From positions 32,260 to 96,259 of the forward strand of contig SWBL01000188.1 of assembly GCA_024195585.1 (NCBI GenBank): a stretch of 64,000 nt of DNA, read 5' to 3'. A model generated the notes under the pieces. The model was given only the letters and a program-made list of their open reading frames with translations. It did not search any database and was not told the DNA's origin. This document shows, in pieces, positions 23,473 to 33,947 of this stretch (position 1 is the first letter of the stretch; every line of letters starts with the position of its first letter). Position numbers and translations under genes: made by a program. This stretch comes from Aureobasidium sp. EXF-3400 (lineage: Eukaryota > Ascomycota > Dothideomycetes > Dothideales > Saccotheciaceae).

Positions 23473-25043
23473 TCATCTCCCGCAACTTGTGTTCCGCTCC
23501 TGATCGACACGCTGATCATGGAGCAGAAAATCGACAGACCTACTGGATCTCGAAGATCTGTCAAGATATCTTCTGCCTCCGCGGCAAATTCCTCTCCCAA
23601 ATCGCAATGCTTCATCTCTGTTCTATGTCTTTCCATCCAGCCAGCCACATGTGTTGATTTTCTTGATTGGTGGCTTCTCCTCATCGGTCAGACTCTTACC
23701 TGTACCTTTGCTTTACTGACCACTGTCCACTCCGCCTATAAACACATGTCAGCAGATGCGGTATACCATTGCTCGCATCGACACAAACTCACCTTGTCAT
23801 TGTTCTCTCCAACTTCTCTCTTGATCAAGGCAGGGAACCAGATTGTCTCGAGCGACGGGGTTTCGCATCCGTCTACGTCCCCCATCGCATACCCGTTGAC
23901 GTCTTCCATGGTGCTTGTGTCGAAACCAATCTTCTCACCATCGCGAGGGATGTGGAAAAGATGGAAACGATATTCGGCTTCTTGGAACTGTAGTGCTCGA
24001 AGGGCTACTATGCGAGGCTGCATTGCTCTTCTCAGTCTTCTTGCAGCTTCCGAGCTCACGGGCTTGCTGCAAGCTCTGGACACTATCTCCTCTGCTTCTG
24101 TCACAAATACTTCCAAGAAGTCTTCTGCAGCCTGTTTCGCAGACGCATTGTCATGGGCGAGGATTTCGTTGGTCGTTATAATCCACTGCTTTCTTTGTTG
24201 CTTGCCAGCTTTGATCGCTGGAAGCCTTTAGATGTGTCACATACCAGCAGTGGAACTCGCACTTACCTCTCATCGATCTGTGTAGGTTGTTCGCCTCAGC
24301 GACAACGCCATTTCACGCGTACCCAAAAACGTGGCCATCATCCAGGAGGGATATAAGCATCTCTGAAAGGCCGACGACAAGGCTGTTGACCTGGAGACCA
24401 GCCGCATTGTCCTTGAACTTTGGCACTGTCGTCGAGAGCCATTCAGCAAGTTCCGGCTCGGGCCTCAGCTCTTGAGGTGTGAGGGTCAGTTGGCATGGTC
24501 AAGACGTCTCACCTTTGCTGATCGTACTTACCAAGCTGCTCTTTGCGGACCACGTCTAAAGCCCAGTCTCTGATACAACAGAAAGTTGCCTCCATGTCTT
24601 TTTGGATGGAAGTGTCTGGAATTTGCTTGCTGGTCTTGTTGAACGCGGAGATAATTCTCTTGTAGCGTAGGTTTTCTGCTCGGATCTGCTGAATCTCGGC
24701 AGCTTTCTCGCTGATATCGTTCTGGAGGTGACGAACTTCCATGTCTTTCTGTTCGATGCTGTCCTTGAGACGAGACTTGCTCAACCGAGTTCGGATACAG
24801 ATCTGATATAGTTCATTCGCTGCTTTCTTCTCTATCTTGAGCTGCGTCTCGACCTGTTCGGCGTATGCTGCCATGTCTACGCAACCTTGGCAGGCTTTCT
24901 CGCGCTGGTCGTCTTGCAGCTGAGGCTGTTCGTCTCGGACGCTGCATTGTCTGTACACACATCAGCCTATGACCACAGAGCTAGTTTCGGAAGGAATCTC
25001 ACCGCGACCGCTCATCTTTTGAGCACGATTCGTCAGGCTGCAT
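23473..25043 (-). CDS. Coiled-coil protein of unknown function, multi-exon
   Basis: Exons: 25043-25003, 24950-24532, 24470-24323, 24225-23793, 23735-23700, then a less certain last exon 23622-23473. The first four introns (52, 61, 97 and 57 nt) have GT-AG ends and consistent phases (2, 1, 2, 0). About 408 residues result. If the last intron is not spliced, translation stops just after 23700. The start MQPDESCSKDERSR becomes continuous with QCSVRDEQPQLQ only after splicing. Residues about 40-130 form a coiled coil (DSIEQKDMEVRHLQNDISEK). The C-terminal half has ALRALQFQEAEYRFHLF and FDTSTMEDVNGYAMGD, a pattern I associate with uncharacterised Pezizomycotina proteins. The gene is divergently paired with the Hsp70-like gene across about 600 bp, so co-regulation is possible but unproven. 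Confidence 0.7.
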
Positions 25044-25641
25044 TGGCTGGCTCAGTCTACCGAGGATACCAAGATAGCGAGGTGGCATCGTCCCGGTGGA
25101 GATCAGATGAAAGCGAAATTCTCAAGTGGTGCTTTGAGCAAGATAATCAAGCGATTTGGTGCAAAAGCTCTGGTGATGTGACAGTGGCACGCTTTGACGC
25201 GACTTGGAATGAATGATAGGACCTCGGAGCAAGAAGGTAGTCCAGTGTGACTTCTGATGGCTGCTAGTGAGTGAAAGTGCGTTGTGTGGAGAGAGTGAAG
25301 TAGTAGTGTCACGTAGAGTAGGACTGGTTTCCTAGAAGTGCTCGGCGTGTTGACGGATAATTCTGTTCACAAGGTGCTTCGAGGCTCAGTGGTAAAGACT
25401 GAAAGTCATCAGAATTGCTTTCACTAGCGCTCGCAGGTGATACGCTTCAGCATACACTAACGATCACATTTTCTTGTATCCAACTTTCTTCTGTTTCTTT
25501 CATCACCTTTTCTCCACCCCATACCTTTCTCCTATATCTTTCCTCTCATTTGCCATTCTTCCACCCACTCTTATCTATCTGATCTGTGTGCTGGCCGTAC
25601 TTGGTATCGGACAGAGCTATCTGACAACCGAAGCTTCCACG
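25044..25641. promoter_or_regulatory. Divergent promoter region with pyrimidine tract
   Basis: This is the sole upstream sequence for both the coiled-coil gene (-) and the Hsp70-like gene (+). The side next to the Hsp70-like gene, about 25475-25580, is strongly CT-rich (TTTCTTCTGTTTCTTTCATC and similar), as often seen just upstream of transcription starts in filamentous fungi. No heat-shock element array (nGAAn triplets) was recognised. Confidence 0.4.
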
Positions 25642-27564
25642 ATGCAACCTTCAGACATGTCTCAAGATCGTTTGATCGTTGGTTTGGACTTTTTACCTAC
25701 GGTGGCAGCCAAGAGACTGCTGATGAGATTGAAGTCATTACAAAGCAAGTGTTAAAGGCACTTCGCAATTCACGTGATGACGAACTATCGTAGCTGGCCT
25801 GGATCAAACAACATCACTTCCGAAAAGGTTCCTTCCGAATTGACCTACGAGTCGACACCATCTGGCGCTGGCGTGAAACGGACATCTTCTGGCAATCCGA
25901 TCATCACCAAAGACCCTCCTCGCTGGGGCTTTCAAATCAAGCCGAACGAATCTCGCCTGCGTTGCATGAAACTTCTTCTCGACCGCCACCAAAAATTCCC
26001 TTCTTACGTTTCCAGACAAGACCTTAGTAACTTGCTTGTGCACTGGGACAAGTCAGCCGAACAAGCTGTGTCTGACTATTTGACTGCACTTTACAGTCAT
26101 GTTAAGAAACGATTCGAGAAACGATTCCCTATGATGATGGCAACCATACAAATTGACATTGTGATCACAGTGCCAGCCGTCTGGTCCGACGCAGCCAAGG
26201 ATGCGACCATGAGAGCAGCCATGAAAGCCGGAATGGGCAAAAATTCGTTCATGGTCAGCGAGCCGGAGGCTGCCGCTATCTACGCTATCAAGTCAATCGA
26301 CGTACAGAAAAAGCTCTGCATGGCAGGCGATAACTTCATCATATGTGACTGTGGAGGTGGTACGGTCGATCTGGCTTCGTAATTCTGTCCATGAAACTGC
26401 TCTTGCTTCGAAATCACTGACAATGTTTTTCTCAGTTCCGAAGTTTCTTCCGTCTCTCCACTGCGCTTGAAAGAATCGGCTCCAGGGATTGGAGCACTCT
26501 GCGGCAATGTGTTCCTCAACCTCAAGTTTCAGGATCTGGTCAGGCGTCGTATGGGAACAGAAGAATTTCAGACATTTTGCGACAAAAGTCCATCTGCTTG
26601 GGCTGTCGCGCACAAGTACTTTGAGGACTATGTCAAGCGCAACTTTGACCCAATGGACTCTGAAACGGAGTTCGACGACAGCCAGTTCAACGTTCCATTC
26701 CCAGGTGTGGCAGACAACCTTGCGGCTGGGATCGTTGGGTCCTTCATCACTCTCACCAACGCTGACGTTTCGGAGATCTTCCGCCCACTTGTCGACAAGG
26801 TAATCGAGCTGATCGAAAGGCAACGTAATATGCTAGCTGCTCACAATAAGAGCGCCAAGGGCCTCATCCTGGTAGGAGGCTTCGGAACTTCCGCTTATCT
26901 CTATCGCTGCTTGAAGACACGCCCCGCCGATGAGGATCCTCCACCCACCTACATTCTTTCGAATCAGCAGTCAGAGCCGGCGATCGAGGAGGGGTCCAGA
27001 TTCATCATCATGCAGCCCGAACACTCTTGGACGGCGGTGGTCATAGGCGCTGTCTTGGCAGGACGCGATCAAGACCTTGTGGTCAGCCGAAAAGCAAGAC
27101 GCCACTACGGAGTAGCCTGCAGCGAAAAGTGGAACCCCTCGAAACATTCGCTTAAGAACCGGTTCACCGATCGCATCACCAAGGAGCTTAGAGCAAGGAA
27201 CCAAATCACCTGGTACGTGGTACGAGGACAGAATATGCCAAGCGATGAACCAGTGGTAGTCGAGATGACCGAAGACTTCTTGCCAGGCGAACGATACGGA
27301 CCCGCAAGCAGTATCGAGATCATTGTCAGTGACGCGGAGATGCCTCCCCAAGAGTATGAGCTGACCACCGACACACGCATTCTTTGCGCACTAAGTACGG
27401 ATCCGAAGCCCATCCCCGCAAAGTACTACAAGAAACGAGTGGCACACGGCCAGACGTACTACCGTCTTGAACAACACTTTGGCATGAGTTTTGACGGACG
27501 TTTGGTATTCGACCAGAGGATTGATGGCACAGTCTACAGCAGTGTTCAAGCAGTCTACACATAA
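25642..27564 (+). CDS. Hsp70-like (HSPA12-type) ATPase, exon 1 frameshifted
   Basis: The model has three exons: 25642-25744, 25794-26378 and 26436-27564. The first intron (25745-25793) needs a GC donor (GCAAGT) and ends TAG; the second (26379-26435) is GTAATT to CTCAG. Exons 2 and 3 are fully open and read as an actin-like/Hsp70 nucleotide-binding domain: WPGSNNITSEKVPSELTYES, phosphate-2 motif ICDCGGGTVDLAS, and adenosine motif LVGGFGTSAYLYRCL. About 600 residues are expected. Exon 1 begins MSQDRLIVGLDF, but the expected GTT phosphate-1 loop is missing. The frame then shifts by one base: TYGGSQETADEIEVIT is in the frame of exon 2, whereas the ATG frame stops at 25755. This is a 1- or 4-base deletion, or a sequence error. 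If real, the ATPase is dead. These proteins in fungi are amplified and their clients are unknown. Confidence 0.75.
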
Positions 27565-30295
27565 AGCGCAAACTCAAGGTCCAAACGCTTGCAATGAGTT
27601 CACGCAAGAATGGGGATTCATATCTCATCATGTTACACTACGGAGATGCCATCAAGAGGATCATTATGGACAGGAAAGTCATCTGGAACAAGATTTTGGC
27701 AAGCAGAGTCGGAAGAGAGAGAGGGGGCATACTATCCAGCCAAAAAAGAGTTCACGCCATGGCAGTATTGGATGCAGAGAAAGCGGGGCGAGCAGTCGAC
27801 ACGATTGCTTCATGGCCTTATCAACAAGTGATATTTATAAGAAGACAAAATCTCACTGATCTTATTGTTCACCAAATTGCGAAGCAACATCGAAGACAAA
27901 ACGACCATTATGAGAATGTGTCAGATTCTTGCAATACTCATGTCGCCACCACTGTCTGCCTGGGGGCCATCGTTGGATTCCCGAAGGAGACCATGCTCAT
28001 ATTACGAATGCGGTCTCGATATTCCCACCGTGAGGGCAGTCAATGCCTTGCCAGTGCAATAATCTAGTTGAGGTAGGTCTCGACCAGGCTCTTTCGCCTT
28101 TGTTGATGGTTTCGCTGTGACTAGAACACGGCACAATCTTTGCCGTCGAGTTTGTCATTGCGATGAGTGTTTTTCGATGGGCAATCAGTGAGATGATCGG
28201 GACTCTGTAGTTTCAGGTACTCAATCTTCAATTTGCTTCTTGCCTCGTTGCAGATGCAGCCACTACATCCATGGTGGATGAGCCGGGATGCTGTATCTGA
28301 TCTCTGTTCCCGCCGGTGATCGTACGAGCTTTCAGATCACCGTTACAAAAGACGGCACTATCATGATCAGAAGTCTGGATCCAGCGCAAATGAAATTCTA
28401 CAATTCGATCTTATCATGCTTTTGTTTGCGCTTGTCATTTTGTCCCTTAGCACGGTCGTGGCTGGGATAGATGATATCAACCATGCTGCTTCTGCGCAAC
28501 GTGAATCTCCGTCGGTCCAAGCTTCCACAGCCAGTCGTGAGCAGATAGCTCAGCTCCTCAACCTGATGGTGATCTGGTCCAGCTAGGCAAAGATGACCGA
28601 AGTACCGTCCGGGAGCCAGCGCATGCTTTGTACGATGGCAATGTTTCGTGACATGGACGACAGTACCTGCATCAACAAGCCAGGCGCAGATATTATGCAC
28701 GCTGAACTTCGGCAGCTTCTCGTATCGGAGCTCTAGGAGCATTATATGGTTCAGAGGATGTTTGCCACCAGGCATAGGTACGCTCTGGCTCTTCTTTTCC
28801 GGCCTTATCATCTACTTACGAGCTTTCCCAGGCACAAATGTCTGGGTTTGGCGGTGCTCCCCGTCGACGAGTCGATATGACGGAGCAGATACGTACATGA
28901 ATGCTTTTGTATGAGTATATCATCAAATCCCCTTGGATGCACCAGTTCTCTCTGGTTCAATGACTCGAAAGCCATAGTACAGGTTGTAGTTGTTATCGAA
29001 CACTTCCAAAGACTTGCCTTGTGGCGAAGCTTTCAAGACATCATACTTGTACTACCTGGTGCTCGAAGCAAAGCAAGACATGCAGCCATGTTGTTAGGAT
29101 TGTTGTGGCTCGACCTCCGAGCGACGTAGCTTAGCCAGTGGCGCAGACACGATTCTATTTTCCGTGTCCCATCAAACCAGTGACTTACTCGGCTTCGTCA
29201 ATCAACTCAGAACTGAAGTGCCAGAAACATGGAAGTTCAGCAACCAGCTTGAAGCACAGGCACCAGATGCAAATATCTTGGCGCATCGGTGCAGACCAAA
29301 CAAAATGCTCGGGCTAGAGTTCCTCTCGACGCGTTAAGGGAATAATATGGCTGTACTCATCATTATAAGACATTCGAGAACGCCACCAGTCGTTGTAACG
29401 AAATATCAGCCTTCGATGGATATAGCAGTATTGACAGAGCTACTTAGACCGACTTTTGCGATACGATTCCGACGACGGCATTGGAGGGAGGCTTGGGCCT
29501 ATCTAACATAGTACATGCTACACTCAAGGATAGTATCTTTCACGAGGTAGACCTACGAGCTATCAGCCGTATACCAGCAACCCTACGCTCAGGTCCCGCA
29601 TCAATGCCCGCGGTATGAGGACGTTGACTATGATAATGCAGGATGCTGTCAGGACTAGGCAGCCGAGAAGGCACCGAAGGTCGCTCTGACGGATGCGCCG
29701 AAGCGATCCTCACGCAAATTCGGGAAGCCGGACAATTGTTTACATGATGCCAAGAGCATCTTGAGATAATTTCAAAGAAACAGGTATCCCACTCGCCAGA
29801 CCGCCGATAGTACTTGATGTCTGCCAGACAATTACGCCGGAAGATGGAGCAAGAAGGCTCGGCTACGTTATTTGTGTTGAGCAACGAAATGTTCCAGGTT
29901 CTCAGGTAAGTCCAGCATGACACACTCCAGCAATAGGCCTGCCGGTGATGAGGATCCGCAAAAGCCGTGATTTGGTGTAAGTGATGAGCGCACCGCATTG
30001 GGTAGTATCTCCTGTGGGTAGACAGCTCTGTTGTCAGCAGTCAACATCGTAAAGATGCATCTACATCTGAATCCTTCTGCAAACTCTGCCGATGATAATA
30101 AAAAGCTTGTCAAGCAAGTCTCGATTCGTGTTTCTCTAAGTGCTCCGTCTCGCAATCAACCACTGGAATTGCATCCTTGATCCCTGTTTTTGGACCTTCA
30201 AGTGTTCTCATGGAAAAGAAAGAAACTTCCCTACCTGACCCTTTCTTGCTGTGTGCTAGAAGACTGATGAAGTCTCGTGGCTGATCTCTCACCAG
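27565..30295. other. Gene-poor stretch
   Basis: Several 60-157 codon frames (27594-28067 plus, 28398-28811 minus, 29540-29998 minus) were considered. None has a recognised domain or a clean splice. The minus frame at 28398-28811 contains a plausible stretch (LPKFSVHNICAWLVDAGTVV) and could be a relic. The 60 codons directly after the BTB stop (30110-30295, same frame) are open, which is probably chance. Confidence 0.4.
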
Positions 30296-31161
30296 CTAGC
30301 TATCAGAGTCGAACTCCGAACTTGAGCTTGAATCCAAGGTAAGGTCGATGTCTGGCGAGAACGAACTAGCTCTTTGCTCGTTGTTTGAACGTCGCTGGAG
30401 TGATGACACTGAGGTACGGTATATGCTGTCAGCGATTGATGAGCAGGGCTGATGTTGATTGGAATGCACGTGGACAAGTTTACATAGTTTCGCGTCTCCT
30501 GAGGCGATTTTGCTTAGCATGCTGGCGCCAGACTGCCGGCGGTTCGACTTGTTGGCCGCGATAACATCTACCATAAACTCGCAATGCCACTTGTTGATGC
30601 TCTCCGCGGGTAGAAGATTGTGACGCGCTTCTTCCTCTGCTAGCAGACGGCGCAACCCTCCGACATCACTCGAGTTTGGCGGATTCTTGTAGATGCGGTT
30701 GACGACTTCGAGAGTGAGAGATCTGGTTTTTTGTATGTAGCTCACAAGCATGGAGATAGCATCATTCAGAAGCTCGCGTGCATCTCTCCTGTCCGCAAAC
30801 ACAATCAGGTCGACGATGTGCTCATCGAAGCGTTGTGAACCTTGGAGAGCCCTTCGGATGTCTTGAGAATCGAGGTGGCGTTGTAAGAGCCATGCGACAT
30901 AGGTGCGGAATATTGTAGGGTCCTCGTCCTCCAGTTTGATGGTCTGAGTTTGGCCCTCTTTGAACTGACCGTTCAGAGCGGCCTCAAAGTACTTCGAAGA
31001 TTCACAAAGCAGCCTCTTCGACACGTAGAAGACCTGAGCGTGTGGCGTGTGACCGACGGTGATCGTGGCAGGGGGTGCGGAACATGCGTCTCTGTTTCAA
31101 TACATTAGGTTCCATCAAAATAGATGACATGAGTAATATTGATGACACACCTGAAAGTCAT
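30296..31161 (-). CDS. BTB/POZ domain protein with C-terminal SIM-like motif
   Basis: Exon 1 is only 11 nt (31161-31151, encoding MTF plus part of R). The intron 31092-31150 (GTGTGT donor, CAG acceptor) leads to exon 2, 31091-30296. Total 268 residues. The BTB fold is clear: VTVG at the start of the domain, FYVSKRLLCESSKYFEAAL, IKLEDEDPTIFRTYVAWLLQ, then VDLIVFADRRDARELLNDA. BTB proteins of this fungal type typically mediate dimerisation or Cullin-3 recruitment. The last 20 residues hold DIDLTLDSSSSSEFDSDS, which closely fits a SUMO-interaction motif (hydrophobic IDLTL followed by Ser/acidic residues, as in PIAS proteins). A role linking SUMO and ubiquitin is therefore plausible but inferred. 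The tiny first exon was chosen because it gives an ATG and keeps phase. Confidence 0.8.
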
Positions 31162-32566
31162 TGTGCTTCTCAACTTGGTCGCCGCGACAGAACCTTTTCT
31201 TGCCTTTCTTTGGTGTGACCTGTCTGTCTCTGTTCAAGATCGTTCAGAAGCGTGTATGATGATTGGGTAGAATGCTAGGAGGCGCTTATTCCAGCCGTTG
31301 TTGCTGTTACATTCGGTCCGGCTCCGAAAGCGTCAATGGTACAGACGGTGTGGGGTGTGATCTTAGCTCACTCGCTCTGAGGAAATGAAGTGCCAGAGCA
31401 GACTGCAGTAAGGCGGCTTGCGCCTGTGAAGGAACAAGGTGAGAAGATCAGAGAAAAAGAATGCGTCTGATGGCGAGCCGATTGCTCCATCAGTAGCAGG
31501 ATGGCAGAAAGAAGTAGATTGAGTTCTTGAAAGCTTTCGTGTGATACTGCACAACAAGCATGGGAACATACGGGTACGGAGGGTGAAGCTGCCAGTGATG
31601 CATGGATCTTGAGAAATGTTGCCGCGGACGAATCACCACGCGATAACTAGCAATACTCGTATCTGACCCCGCAAGTCTCAGCTGTTGCCGTCTGATGCTT
31701 ATCACCAAGCATACGATGAGTGAGCGTCTTTTCACTGCCAGCACGAAGCTCTCCACCGTCAAGCGTCCATGCGAAGCCGACCGCAACAGGTCGGTTCAAA
31801 GCATCCTTCCACGAAAAAGTCCAGACAGAGAATGTGCTACAGATGACGTACATCTATCGATATGCAGGAGTTTTGTATAAGAAGTACATGGTCAGGAGGA
31901 CAAGAAGAAAAGTGGTGGAGATATGCGCAACAAAAGCAGGCAGACGCGCAATCGTTTGCAGGAAGATGGTCAAGCATGACAGAGATTCTTCGCGCGAAGG
32001 AAGGAGCAAGGATATTCTGCGATCAAACCAGTAGATCCAGTCCAGTCAATAGCGACCAGTCAAAGCGCATGGAAGGAAACAGTTTATGTATCAATGCAAG
32101 CAAAGCTAGCGATGGGAACAGAAGAAAAAGTAGTAGACCGCGACATCATTCGAGACAACCAGGCGGCTGCCTCTTTGATCATGGAAAATGTCTTTGATTG
32201 AGCAGATGACTAGATACCAGTTCGGACGGTGAGGATGGACTGTGTATCTTCATCCTTTTTTGTGAGACGTGATTCTTGAATACGAGCTGAGGCCCCAGAG
32301 AGCTTTAACCCGTATCAAGGGATTCGGAAACCCGTTGCTCATCTCAACTGCTTTGTCGTTTCGGATTTTGGGGCCCGTCATGTTAATCAAACCGATCGAA
32401 GAAGAAGAAGAAGAAGAAGAAGAAGAAGAAGAAAGACCACCATGATGTTCGATGGGATCTGTTATCTGTGCAGATTGATACATACTTTGTGCCGTCTGTA
32501 ATGCTTCCAATGCCCGTCGGTAGAGCGCTCGAAGCCTTTGTCCCTCTCTCAGCTGGTGCAGAGACT
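31162..32566. other. Intergenic with microsatellite
   Basis: No supported gene lies between the BTB gene and the kinase gene. Lys/Arg/Ser-rich frames at 31720-32197 have no domain. A GAA microsatellite lies at 32398-32433. Confidence 0.5.
32398..32433. repeat. (GAA)12 microsatellite
   Basis: Twelve perfect GAA units lie 134 bp downstream of the kinase stop codon (the kinase is on the minus strand, so this reads as TTC repeats in its 3' flank). Likely length-polymorphic. Confidence 0.9.
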
Positions 32567-33947
32567 CTAGGACTCGAGATTGAGATAACCATGTTCCAAA
32601 AGACTAGCTGCGTCAGGTCGTTCGTCGGCCTCCAATGCTAGACAAGACTCAGCGAAGGCAAGGCCGTCTGCACCAAGCTTCTTAGTGAGCCCCATCTTGA
32701 ACTCAAGTTGAACCTCGGTGTAGAAGCTGGCTTCCACACTCGCCAATGCCTCAACCTCCGCACGCCATTCTTCTTGTCCTTCCAGAGACTGCCAACCCAA
32801 AGTCGCGAGGATGCCGAGCATCTGAGTCTTTTCCGCAGTAAGCAACGCACAAAACTCTTCCTTACCTCTGTCATCTGTGAGATCTGGAAGATCTCCAAAG
32901 ATTCTGTACTGCACAGCTAGCGCCAGAGCCGGAGTGCGGAATACCGGAGCAATACCAGCGATGAATGCAGAAATACAACCGATAGCCCACACGTCGAGAG
33001 CGTAATGGCATTTGTCCTTGCACTTGAGACGCTCTGGGGCCATGTAGTACGGCGTGCCGCCAAAATCATCCTGCCAATCATGTCAGTCACCATCAAGCAC
33101 GCCAAAGCCGTCCAAGCATTCACAGCGCTGGCATGTTTTCCCAATTCCAGCTCTACCGCACTACCGAAGTCTGCAAGCTTCATAATGTTGGTGCTCTTGT
33201 CGACGAGAATGTTTTGGGACTTGAGATCACCATGAACCACGCCCTCTCCGTGAATATATTCGGTACCGAGACAGATTTGACGAATAAATCCGGCGATCTC
33301 TGCCATGGTGATAGAGTCCGAAGCCTCGGCGAGGAAGGTTGCGAAGTCGCAATCAAGCTTTTCCATGCAGATGTTCGTGATGATCAGGTTGGTCGTTGAG
33401 CCTCCGTCGCGATGCTCAAGATGACGGACGATGTGCTTATGCTCGAGGCGTTCCATGATTTCTGCCTCGTACGTTGACACCGCCTCGATGTACTGCTCCT
33501 CGGTCAGAGTGGGACATGCTTTCTGCGCCTTCCGCCAATCAGCTTTCGTCTTGGTCCGGTTCAGACCCAAGACCTTTACGACAAAGACACGGGACTCGTC
33601 GACGCCTTGAGCGTCCACGTTGACATTATTTTGGCGACACCCCCAGACAGTAGAGTTCTGGGCTAGTGCGTGGAGTCAGCATTCAGCTTCTGGGCAGTTT
33701 TAGACGGGTTGAGCTTACTGTGACCAATGGGTTCCTCGTCGATCGTCTCGTAGTCGTCAGAAGGACGCAGCTTCGGCATGCTAGCGTCGGATGTTTGGGT
33801 AGACGCCGAGGAAGATTGACTCGGAGAATCTGAAGTGGTTTTGGGGGCCAGAGTCGGAGAACTCATATTGATCCGCGCAGCGTGTGAGCTACCGAGGCTT
33901 GTTGAGTTCGCGGGAGTGCACAAGGACGGAAGGCTGTGTGGGCGCAT
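32567..33947 (-). CDS. Serine/threonine protein kinase
   Basis: Three exons: 33947-33719, 33662-33124 and 33070-32567. The introns are 33663-33718 (GTAAGC, GCTGACTCC branch, TAG) and 33071-33123 (GTGAAT, TGACTGAC branch, CAG). Product 423 residues. A Ser/Thr/Pro-rich N-terminus (about 65 residues) precedes the kinase domain. Visible landmarks: VFVVKVL with K106, the helix-C glutamate in TYEAEIMERLEHKHIV (about E144), catalytic loop VVHGDLKSQNILVD (D222, N227), LADFGSAV (D241), and GGTPYYMAPERLK. HGD replaces HRD. The glycine loop is degenerate: IGHTQNSTVWGC keeps only the first glycine and the valine. The overall type is STE/CAMK-like and I cannot assign a pathway. The frame continues upstream of 33947 without an ATG to 34187, so a longer N-terminus via another exon is possible. 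Confidence 0.82.

Noticed and set aside
24267..24277. 11-nt micro-exon in the coiled-coil gene
   Set aside because: It has good flanking splice sites, but including it puts the next exon out of frame; a single 97-nt intron keeps phase.
25380..25445. tRNA-like A-box (GCTCAGTGGTAAAG)
   Set aside because: No matching B-box (GGTTCRANYCC) or foldable T and acceptor arms downstream.
30110..30295. Readthrough extension after the BTB stop codon
   Set aside because: The same frame is open for about 60 codons after TAG, but this has a few percent chance at random. The composition is unremarkable and the SIM-like tail is a natural end.
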